From: BD1-7 clade bacterium
Lineage (GTDB): Bacteria; Pseudomonadota; Gammaproteobacteria; Pseudomonadales; DT-91
DNA length: 32,934 nt
NCBI GenBank assembly: GCA_902705835.1
Contig: CACSIN010000006.1
Span: 1-32,934 of the forward strand
Direction: 5' to 3'
The notes under the pieces were generated by a model, which did no database searches, was not told the origin of the DNA, and worked only from the letters and a program-made list of their open reading frames with translations. This document shows positions 7,041 to 19,000 of the stretch, in pieces. How positions within the stretch are numbered: position 1 is the first letter of the stretch; the number at the start of each line of letters is the position of its first letter. The position numbers and the translations under genes are program-made.

Positions 7041-10000
7041 CTAAAGTCGATCTTTCATTGCCGTGACCAATTCATCAACATGGTCACCTGCCAGCATCGT
7101 AAAGTGATCGCCGCCAACTTCGATGAGCTCAATGTCGGTAGTTATTTTCTCCCAACCCAGATAATCGGCTTTGTCGCGGCGTATAAGCTTACGCATTTTA
7201 TGCGCCAGCGTTTGATCGCGTATCTCTGGACGATAGAGGTCTATCGCGAGCGCAATCTGTCGTGGTTTGTAGTTCATCATCATTCGTTGGAAGCCACGAA
7301 TAACGGCTATCGCCCGGCGAATAAACTCTTCTGAAACCACACCATTAAAGCGTTCTGTTACACGCTTGATCATATCGTCAGGTTTCATCACCCGCAGTGC
7401 CTTGAGCGGAATATCCACCACACCAAAGTTATGTTCGGCAAAGGTTTTGAGGATATAGGCGTCATCGAGTGGGATGTTCATGTAGCGAATAGGCATATGG
7501 GTATCCAACAATCCGAGATAACGGATTTCATCGCCACCGGCGCGCAGCTTATGCGCGATTTCGATAGCAATTAAACCCCCAAAGCTGTGGCCGATCAGCT
7601 GATAGGGGCCTTCTGGCTGTTGCTTTTTGATGGCTTCGACATAGAAGTTGACCATCTCATGGATGTCGGTAAATGGGGTTTGTTCGTCTTCAAAGCCATA
7701 GGCCTGAATGCCATAGAAGGGTTGATCTTTGCCCAGTGCGCGAGCCAGTGGTTCATAACTCATCACCATGGCACCCAGTGCATGAACTGCAAAGATCGGT
7801 GTTTTACCGCCCTGTGGTTGAATCGGTACAACAGGAGACCATTCGCTGATCTGGTTATCGATCACATGGGCCAATTGGGCGATGGTTTGTGCACCGAATA
7901 GCGAGGCTACCGGCAGTTTTACTTCAAAGCGCAGTTCGATGCGAGCCATCAGGCGCACGGCTTTGAGTGAATCACCACCGCTTTCAAAGAAGTTTTCATG
8001 CACGCCGACTTCGCCGACGCCCAATACTTCTTGCCACAGAGTGGTTAAATCTTGCTCTAGGTCGTTACGTGCGGCAACAAAGGTTACGTCTTGCCCTGGC
8101 CGTTCTAGTGCCAATAAAGCAACGCGGTCGACCTTGCCGTTCGGTGTGAGTGGCCAGGCATCAAGGCGAATGAGCGCCCGTGGAATCATGTATTCTGGCA
8201 GTTTTCCCGCCAGCGCTTCACGCCAATACTCCGGTGTTGGGCTATCGCCGTTTGCGGTAATAGCAAATGCCAAGAGCTGGTCGTCGTCAACGAGCACACG
8301 GCAGTCGTCGATTTGGTTGATATTTAGCAGTGCCTGTTCGATTTCACCCAGCTCAATGCGCAAGCCGCGCAGTTTCACTTGGAAATCTTTACGGCCGATG
8401 TACATCAGTTGAACATTGCCGTTGTTATCACGAATCTGTTTGACTAGGTCGCCGGTGCGATACAGACGTTGGTCGTGTTCACTGATGCTGAACGGATTTT
8501 CGAAGAAGGCGTTGGCGGTGAGTTCAGGCTTATGCCAATAACCGGCACCCACACTGAGGCCGCTGATACACAGCTCGCCGGCGAGGCCTTCAGGCATTGG
8601 TTGATTCTGTTCGTTTAACACGAACAGGTGTACACCTTGAGAAGCATCACCCAGCGGAATCTGAAGATTGTCGTCAGTATCACTGTTGAGTTGTTGCTCT
8701 ACCCATTGGCGCGCGGTTGCAGTATTCAGCGTGTAGGCCGTGGCAATATCGGTGCATTCTGTTGGGCCATACATATTGATGATATCAGCGTGGAACGCCG
8801 GTTGTTGAATCCAGCTGCGTAGGCGCTTGAACTGAATCGGTTCTCCGCCAAACAATACCAATCGTAGATGCTGTGCCAGCGTGGCAATACCGTTAGTGGC
8901 GGCGGTGTCTTCCAGCAACGGGTAAAAGGCTGAAGGTGCACAGTTGATCAAGGTGATGCCGTGTTGAGCCACCTGCTCGATAATGCGATTAGCATCAAAG
9001 TGATCGGTATCTGGCAATACTACTTTGCCGCCGGTGGTTAGTAGAGCAAAGTAGTTTTTCTGCGTCAGGTCGAAGCCGGTTGCGGAGGTAACTAGCGCAG
9101 CATCGTCCTGTGTCAGGCGATATTCGCGGGTGTACCAATCGATCAGATTCGATTCACCCCGATGATATACCTGCGCGCCCTTGGGCAAGCCGGTCGATCC
9201 TGAGGTGTAAATCATGTAAATCGCATCGTCAGCTGTGATGCTGACGTTGGGGTTACTCGTGTTGGCAGACGCCGGTAGGGCATCGATATCCAATACGACG
9301 GCGGTGCTTGTGGGTGATAACTTATCGATCTGGCTGTTTTCAGTTAGCACCACACTGGCGTTGGCATCTTCCAGTATGTAGTTCAATCGATCTTGCGGGT
9401 AAGCCGTATCCATCGGGATATAACAAGCGCCAGATTTTATTGCCCCCAGCAACGTAGGCAGCAGTTCAACGCGGCGGCTGAGCAGAATACCGACGCGGTC
9501 ACCTTTGTTCACTCCGTTTGCAATCAGTGTGTTGGCAATGCGATTAGATTTCTCCTCAAGCTCGCCATAGGTCATCTGTTTTTCACCACAGGCCACCGCA
9601 ATGCGTGCGGCGTTATGACGGCTGCACAGATCAATCAGTTGATGCACAGGTAGCGTCGCAGCTGCGATATCCAACGAACCACGCGGCGGGCCGGTTTCTT
9701 TAGCCAAGGTAAGATCGAGTTCGCGGGTGTTTTCGAGTGATACTCCAGCTTGGTTAATGAGCTGATTCGACAGCGACTTGACGCGTTCGAGCAGGCGCAG
9801 ATCGTCAAAATCAGCGGTATTAAAGGCTAGCCACAAGCTCAGCTTGTCGCCATCTGCCTGTACACGAAAATCTACCATGCTTTGTGCGTTAGGTGTGTAG
9901 CGCTGGCAATGGAAAGTTTCGCCTAGCATCTCGACATGATGTGGCATCATCAGATAGTTGTACGAGAAGTATACGCTACTGTCGGGCAGCATTTGGCGTA

Positions 10001-13000
10001 AACGTAAGTTCGAAAGTTGCAGGTGTTGGCGGCTTTGTTTCTGCTCAACTTTGGCTTGGTTGAACAGCTCCTGCAAAGAACTCTTCAAGCTTTCAGCACG
10101 CACACAATAAGGTTGTGTGTGGTAGAAGCAGCCAATCGTATCTCGATGCAGTTTTTCACGGCCGGCATTAAATTCGGTGATCACAAAATCACCATCGGCA
10201 CGGGTATATTGCTGAATCAGTACTGCATACAAACACTTGAAATAAAGCGCAGGGGTAATACCCATCTGGCGGCAGTATTTCTTCACCGCACGGCTGTGGT
10301 CATCGTCCATTGATTGCGACAACAATCGTACTTCGCCAAGGTCTTTTTCGACAGCAGAGGGGGCCTGCAAACCGACGCAGTCTTTCAAGCGCTGTTGCCA
10401 GAATTGTAGGGTCTCCGGTGTGTCAAACTGTTGCCGATTGGTATGGCAGTAGAATTCCAGATGATCATCCAGCACCAGTGGTATGGCTTGATCGGAATGC
10501 TTCACGAGCTCTTCATAGCGGGCACATACCTGGGTGAAATGATTCACTGCCGCAAAACCATCCATAAATAGATGATGTGACGCCAGCGTAAACCAGTAGT
10601 GATCCGGTGCGACTTTGATCAGACGATAGCTGACACCAGCATCTTCATGTAGGTTGTAAGGCTTCATCACTTGGTTGTGCAAGCGCGCTTGCAAGCTGAT
10701 GTCGCTGTCCATTGCCGGGTCGTGTTGCCAGTCGAGTACGGCAAAGTCGATGGGCTTCTGCTTACGGATGCCCAGCACGGCAATGTCTTCCCAGGCTTGT
10801 TTGCCTTCAAGTAGATCAGCATTGAGCGCGTCATATTGTGCAGCAACATCGCTAAGTGCCTGTTGCCAGCGCTTCTCGTCGATGACTACTGGGAAGTCGA
10901 AGGCATAGCCGAGGCTGTTTTCTAGCGTTTGCGGGTTTGCCAGCGTTGCCAGATAGATATCCCGTTGCATAGCCGTTAGCGGTAGGGTTTTGATATAACC
11001 TTCAGGCAGCGTTGGCGTTTGCAGCTGGATCTCGTGCAGGCGTTGCAGTTTTTGCTCTTGCTTTGGTTTCAGCTCATGCGGCTGAAGCTTTTCGGCAAAT
11101 ACTGATAGCAGCGTGAGGTAGTGGTCAACTAACTTTTCGACAGTGGCTGATTCAAAGATGTCGACGTTGTATTCCATACTCAGCGTCAGATCCGACTGGG
11201 TATCCAGCAGGTTCATTTGTAAGTCGAACTTAGCGACGGTATTTTCAGCTTCAACCAGCGACAGTTCAATATCACCCAGTAAATCGTTAATACCATCAGG
11301 CAGCGCAGCATCGCTGGTGCTCATCATATTGAAGGCACATTGTGCGATGGGTGTGTAGCTGAGGTTTCGGTCGATGTTGAGTTCGCCGAGCAGCATTTCG
11401 ATCGGTACATGTTCGTGGGCGAAAGCCGCGAGCGTTGTGCCTTTAACTTGTGCCAATAATTCTTTAATCGACAGGTTAGCGGAGAAATCCGTGCGAATGA
11501 TCAAGGCGTTGATAAAGAAACCAATCATTGGGGTCACTTCATCCATGCTTCGGCCCGCTAGCGGTATGCCTACGCAGATATCATCTTGTTGCGTGTATTT
11601 GTGCAGCAGCAGTTGATAAGCGCTGAGGCACGTCATAAACAATGTGACGCCTTGTTGCTGGCTGAGCTTACGTAACGGTTGAGCAACGCTGGCTGGAATG
11701 TTGCGTTTGATCAAAGCACCGTTAAAACTCTGCACCTCTGGACGAGGTTTATCCAGCGGCAGTTGCATCAATGTTGGGGCACCGGTGAGTGCGTTGCGCC
11801 AGAAGCTGATTTGCGTGTCTAACACATCACCTTGAAGCCAGTTGCGTTGCCAAGCGGCATAGTCGGTGTATTGCAATTCCAGTGCTGGCAGTAAATCGCC
11901 GAGGCCCTGGTTAAAGCTCATGTAGAGCTGACCGAGTTCACGCATCAACACCTGAACCGACCAGCCATCAGAGATGATGTGGTGCATATTCAGAGCGAGT
12001 ACATAGGTGTCGGTTTGCCCGGTGAGTTCGAGCAAGGTGGCACGCAGTAAGCAGCTTTGTGTAAGGTCAAACGCTTGTAGGGCATCTTGTTGCACAAATG
12101 CCGACATTGCAGCTTCGTCGATAGCTTGACGCTTGAGGGTAAACGAATGCGCATCGGCTGCCAGAATGCTGAGTTGAGGCTCACCATCAATAGCGACAAA
12201 GGCGGTACGTAGGGATTCATGGCGACTAACGATAGTTTGCAGTGCTTGTTCTAACGCCTGAATATTGAGCTTACCACGAATGCGGAACGCCGAAGGCATG
12301 TTGTAAGCCGGCGACGTGGGCGCCATTTGTGCCAAGAACCACAACCGTTGTTGCGCATACGATAGCGGCAAAACACCGGTGCGATCGACCTTCGTGATCG
12401 CAGGTATGGTCACGCCAGATTGTTGTTTACGTGCCACTAACAATGCTTGATCGACAATGGTGGTGGCTTCAAATAAGTCTCGCAGGGCTAGGTCAATATT
12501 AAAGCTTTTACGCAATTGACCGACGACTTCAGCGGCTTTTAGTGAATGGCCGCCGATGCTGAAAAATTCATCATCAACAGAGATTTCATCGATACCTAGC
12601 ACACGTTGCCAGATACCCAGCACGGTTGTTTCATCGGCAGTGCGGGGTTCTACGAGATCGCGCTGTCTTGTGGTATGAAAATTCGGTTGCGGTAGCGCTT
12701 TGCGATCGATTTTACCGTTGGCGTTGAGCGGGAATTGGCTCAATACATGCCAGAAACTCGGCACCATGTAATCCGGCAGTTGGCCGTGCAAAGCTTGGCG
12801 GCAATGGTCTGTCGACAGTGGTTGATTATCTGCGGCAACAACCCAGGCGCATAGGTGATCTTCACCGGTTTGTGGATGTGTTGCGGCCATCACCAAGGCT
12901 TCAGCAATTTCGGGTTGAGCCATTAAGCGGGTTTCTATTTCGCCTAACTCGATACGTAAACCACGAATCTTCACCTGATGGTCGGTACGACCGATATACT

Positions 13001-16000
13001 GAATATTGTGGCATTCAGCATCGGTATATCGTACTAAGTCACCGGTTTTATAGAGTTTTCCATCACCAAACGGGTTAGCGATAAAACTTTCTGTGTTGAG
13101 CTGTGGGCGATTTAGATAGCCATTGGATAGGCCCATGCCACCGATATACAGCTCGCCAGCCACGCCTGCCGGTAGCAGGTTTAACGCTGGGTCGAGAATG
13201 TACAGGGTGACATTGTCGATGGCCGAGCCAATAGGCAATACCGAAACGTTAAGATCATCAGTTGAACGCACTCGATAGATACTGGCGATATCTGTGGCCT
13301 CTGTGGGGCCATACATGTTCACCAGTTCCGTGTTAAACGCTGTTGCCTCAAGCCACGGGCGAACCTTATCAAGGCGTACTGGCTCGCCGCCGAGCAAGAC
13401 GGTTTTCAAACTGCTGAGCGCATGGAACGGGAATGCGGTGTCTTTGTTGTGTGCGTTATCCAGCAAGGCATACAGCACCGAAGGTGCGCAGTTAACACGG
13501 GTAATGCCATGTTGGTGGATCTGCTCAACCAATTTGTCGGCATCAAAGAAGCCTGTGTCAGCAAATACCAGCTCACCACCGCTGATCAGCGGCGCGAAGA
13601 AGTTTTTCTGCGTTAGATCAAACCCTGTGGCGGATGCAATTAAGACCTTATCGCTAGCGTTAAATGCAAAGGTGCGGGTATACCAGTGAATCAAATTGGT
13701 TTCACCGCGGTGAACCACTTCAACGCCTTTCGGGTTGCCAGTTGATCCGGAGGTATAGATCACATACACAGGCGTGTTTTCTGTGATAGTGATGGCTGGA
13801 TTATGGTGTGGCTGTGCGGCAAGCATGTCGGTGAGCTGGTCTAGCTCGATAATTGCGGCGGGTGCTATCGCTGTCGCTGTATCTGAAGTCGCTGTTTGTG
13901 AAACACGTTGACCGAGCGATTTGTGGGTGAGCACTGCTTTTACATCAGCATCATCCAGAATAAATTGCAGGCGTTCATCCGGGTGATTCGGGTCTAACGG
14001 CAGATAACTACAGCCAAGCTTCAGCGTTGCCAGAACGGCGACAATAAAATCAGTACCGGGTTGCTGCAAGATAGCGATGCGGTCGCCGGCATGAATGGTA
14101 TTGCTGTTCAGTAAATAGTGCGCAAGACGATTGGCTTTATCGTTCAGTGCCGCGTAAGTCAGCTGGTCGCCTTCAACAGGTGACGATGCAGCAATAGCCG
14201 CTGGTCTAGCCTCTGCTTGCTGCTCAAACATGGCAACAATGTGTTGTTGGTGATCAACGGCTGTGGCGGTTTCTCGGCTGAGCTGCTGATCAGTTTCGTC
14301 GGCATCGATAAAGGCTAGCTGATTGATTGGCTGGGTTGGTGCGCTGCCGGCTATGGCGTCTAACAATAAAACGAAGTGATTGGCGAAACGTGCCATAGTT
14401 TCGGGCTTAAACAGCGCCGTGCGGTACTCGAGTGTGCCGGTCAGTTGGCCGGATTTTTCTAGTAACGACAGGCTGATTTCGAACTTGGCAGCGGTGGCAA
14501 GTTCGCTCGGGCTATCATCAGATTGACGGGTGCTTAGTTGGTACGCGCTGATATCCGTGCCGCCGATTCGCAGCGATTCATCTGCGGCCATGTCTGACAT
14601 AGCATCTGCCGATTGCAGGCTGAAAAAAGCCTGAAACATCGGCGAGTGTGACAAATCTCGAGGTACGTCCAAGGCATCTAGCAAACGTTCAAATGGAATA
14701 TCTTGATGTTTGAGGCTGTCTCCCAGGGTGGATTTAACCGATGCAATGAGATCCGATACCGTGGTGTCAGATTCAAAACGGTTGCGTATCACTAGTGTGT
14801 TCACAAAGAAGCCAATAATGCCTTCCAGCGCTGCTTGCGGGCGGTTGGCAGATGGCATACCGATAGTAATGTCATCCTGACCACTGTAGCGATGCAACAA
14901 CACGCCATAGGCACCCAGCATCAGCATGGTGAGGGTGGCCTGATGTTGTTGAGCAAGCTGTTGCAGGCGTTGAGTTGTTGCCGAACTAACACTGAACTCT
15001 AGTTGCTTGCCAGCGATTGACTGGCCAGCGAGACGCGGCGCATCCATGGGGAGATCGAGCACTGGTGGGTTAGCCAGTTGTTTGCGCCAGTAACCCAGTT
15101 GCTGTTCGATCACATCTTCAGTGAGTACCTGCTGTTGCCAGAGGCTGTAATCAATATATTGGGCTTTCAGTGACGGTAGGTTTATCGATGTATCGTCGTT
15201 GGATGCCAGCGCTGTTAAAATCTGTGCTAATTCAGCCAGCAGAATATTACCGGAGAGACCATCGGTAATGATGTGATGCATATTCAGCATCAATACTGCG
15301 TTGTCAGAGCTACGTTTTAACAAGCACGCGCGAAACAGCGGCTCCTTCCCTAGTTTAAACGGCGTTTGCAGCCAACGGGCAACGTATTGATCCGCTGAGG
15401 TGTTTGCTGCGATGTCCAGTTGTTCGATATCGAGTGTGAATGCATCTGCCGGTAACAGGCTTTGCCAAGCAATACCGTCTTTCTCAACGATATGTGTGCG
15501 CAGAGATTCATGACGAGCAACCAGGTGTTTTAGGCCATTCTCAAGCAAGGCAGAATCGACACTACCATTAAGCTGCAAAGCAAACGGCATGTTGTACATG
15601 CTGCTGGGCGCTTGAATTTGTTCGAGCAACCACAAACGCTGTTGCGCGAATGACAACGGGAAGTGATTTTGATACGGCTCACGATCAACCGGTTCGATGG
15701 CCGGTAAGGCAGAATAGCTAATGCTATCACTTGCCAGCATTTCAGCGATGGCGGCAATGGTTGGCGAGAAAAATACCTCTCGCAGTGCCAACTCTTTGCC
15801 GAAGTGGTCGCGAACACGGCTAACGGCCCGCGCTGCTAGTAGCGAGTGACCGCCGAGATCAAAGAAGTTGTCGTAAACGCCGACGGCCTGTGTGCCTAGC
15901 ACGTCTTGCCAGATTGTTAGCAATTCGGCTTCAATAGCATTACGGGGTGCCACTTGCTCTTGTACATCGGTTGTACCGACTGCGGGCAAGGCCTTGCGAT

Positions 16001-19000
16001 CGATTTTACCATTGGCGGTGAGCGGCCATTGGCTAACAGCAGCAATCGATTGCGGCACCATGTAATCCGTTAACTGGTTTGCCAAATTCGAACGCCAGTT
16101 ATCGGGTACCTCACCATTGCCGGTCATAACATGGGCGACCAAACGATCGTCAATTACCTGCACCAGCGCATCGTCAACATGGGTTAACTGTTTCAGGGCA
16201 AACTCGATTTCTGCCAATTCGATGCGTAGGCCGCGCAATTTGACCTGGTGATCTTTACGATTCAGGAAGATGAAATTGCCATCTGCATTTTGGTGCACGA
16301 TATCGCCGGTTTTGTACGCTCGGCCCAGCAGCGGGTGGTCAATAAACGCTGAATTTTTATCACTCGCATGGCCGATATAACCATCGCCAACACCTTCACC
16401 GGTAATGGTTAACTCACCGGCAAAACCGCGGGGCAATAATCGGTTGGCGCTATCCAGAAGATGCAGTTGAACATTCGCGTTTGCGGTGCCGATAGGAACG
16501 GCAGTGTGTTCATATTTGCTAGGTTCGAGGATGCGAAAATAGCTGGCAATATCCGTGCATTCAGTAGGGCCATACATATTGACCAACTCGGCCTGACAAC
16601 CTGTGGATTGTAACCAAGGCAGTAGTGCTGGCATGCGGATGGGTTCGCCGCCGAACAGCACCAATCGCAAGGTGTTCTGTTGTGCGTAGTCATGATGGTT
16701 TTCTGCCAGTGGATAAAACGCAGACGGTGCACAATTGATCAAGCTGATGTTGTGTTCCGTAATGGTTTGTAAAATCTGCGCAGGGTCGTAGCCGCCCGCT
16801 TGTGGGAAGACAATCTCAGCCCCAGCACACAATGGTGCCAGCAGGTTTTTTTGCGTCAGGTCGAAGCCGGTTGCTGAAACAATCAGGACTTTGTCTGTGG
16901 CGGCAATGGCGAATTCACGGTTGTACCATTCAATCAGATTGAGTTCGCCGCGTTGTTTAAGTTGTGCGCCTTTTGGCAAGCCGGTTGAGCCGGAGGTATA
17001 GATAACGTATAGCGGATCATCGAGGTCGATAGCTACGTTCGGGTTATCGATCGAGATGATCGGGCACTGCCATTGATCCAATGCCAGATAAGCACCACTG
17101 ATTTTGTCGACGACATCGGATTCGGTCAGTGTTAATACAGCATCACTATCGCTGAGGATGTGTTCGATACGTCCAGCCGGATAATTAACATCCACCGGAA
17201 TATAACAAGCGCCGGTTTTCAGTGTTGCCAACAATGCCACCATGAATGGCGTGGTCGCACTATGACAAATAGCAACCCGCTGACCTAGCGAGACGTGGTA
17301 CTGATCGATTAGGTGCTGTGCTAGATGATTGGCCTGTTGATTCAGCTCGGTGTACGTCAGGTGTTGTTGAGCATCACGGGTTGCGACCCGGTTGGGCGTC
17401 ACTTCAACTTGTGCCTGTATCCAGTCAACAACCGATGCATAAGGGTATGCCGGTGCAGCTGTAGATTTGCTCGGCAATATTTCTTCATGTAGCTGCAGCG
17501 TTAGGGCTGATAGAGGCTGAGTGCCCGCGAGCACTTGTTGCGATAAATGCAGCAATCGCTGTACAAAATCGTCACCGTTAAATTCACTGGCCGGGAAACT
17601 GAAATCAAACCGCAGGTGATCATCGACCACCATCGCAACAAAGTTGACGGCGTTATCCATAACCGGCTGTACAAACGTGAGTGGTGCATCGATATCATTG
17701 ATCGACAGGTGTGTAGTCAGCGTGTAGAAATTAAACAGGAATGGGGTATTGCCCTGCTCAAATAACTGCGCTTGTAGAGCGTTAGAAACCCCTTCGCTAA
17801 CTCGGTTTTGTTTGCGCAAGTTAGCAAGGTGACGAATAACACGGGTGAATTCTTCTTTGCCTGCCAATGCATCGTGATCGACATACACGGGCTGGGTTTC
17901 GAAATAACAGCCAACTTCTGACAAGTGGCCTTTAGGGCGACCCATCAGTACTTCGGTAAAGTAGAAGTCGTTTTCAGCCAAACAATACGATTGTAACGTC
18001 AGCGCATACAAGGCTTTGATATAGATGGCAGGCGTGGTGCGGTTTTCGCGGCAAAATGCGCTGATGGCATCAAAATGCGCGCTACTGTCGTCAAAGGTTT
18101 GACTCACTAAACCGTTTTTACCCGGTTGGCGCTGGCCGTTAAGTGCTTCGGCTTTTGACGCGACAGATTGCCAATGCTGGTACGTTGTGAGGCTGTCACA
18201 ACGGTCGTAATTTTGCAGCACAAAGTCTGCATACTGGGCTTTTGGCAGGTTCTCGATCGAGGTGGTTGAGTCGGCTTCGTACAGTGCAATATAACGTTCT
18301 GTCAGATTTTGAACGCTGATACCGTCAACAGCGGCATGGTGGCCGGCGGTGAGTATCGCATGGCTACCATCGGCTTTGTTGATCAAGGCAAAGCGTACTA
18401 ATGGCGCGTCGGCCATTTGATAAGGGGCAAAGACTTTATCACGGCAATGGTGAATGAGATCTGCCTCACTTAAGTGGCTTAGATCGATGCTTTCTAAGGT
18501 GATACCTGGGTGCTCAGGGCTCAGAATGACTTGATAACCGGGCTCGGCGAATCGATGATCAAACTGCACCATGCGTGCGCGCAGAATCGGGATCTCTGTC
18601 ACCATCTGGTCGATGACGCCTTGTAGTTTTTCCGCATCAATTTGCTGGCCGGTATGGTGTACCCAACCGAGATAGTTGCGCCGATTGGTTTCATCCAACA
18701 AGGTGTCGATGGTTAACGCCTGCTGCATGGGAGTGAGCGGCAATACCTGTTCGACATCGGCATAACGTTGTTGTGCAGCTGCTAGCAGTGCCGATTGGCT
18801 AATCAACGGCAGCTTTTTCACCGGTGTGCCGGTGTGCATCAGCATATTACCGACTAAACCACAAAATCCCTCGTACAAGGCCTTGATGGTATCTTGTTCA
18901 AACAGATCCGTATTAAATTCGATAGTCGCTTGCAGTTGATTCTGATCATCTTGGAATGACCAAATCATGTCGTATTTGGCATCCATAACCGGTTGTTCGA

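Noticed and set aside
9723-11000. C5b as an epimerization domain
   Set aside because: Epimerization domains follow the carrier domain; C5b and C3b sit between C and A, and the HHLVVD-x-VSWR-type motif is absent.
9000-17000. DLKNLGMDIK as the hydroxyornithine code
   Set aside because: The known code DMENLGLINK shares N-L-G in the middle but differs at 236, 239, 322, 330 and 331, too many for an assignment.
17508-18755. C3b (and likewise C5b) as heterocyclization (Cy) domains, as in tandem Cy-Cy synthetases
   Set aside because: Cy domains have DxxxxD in place of HHxxxDG; both C' domains keep HHxxxDG, and no Cys pocket is present downstream (the Ser pockets lie upstream of the tandems).
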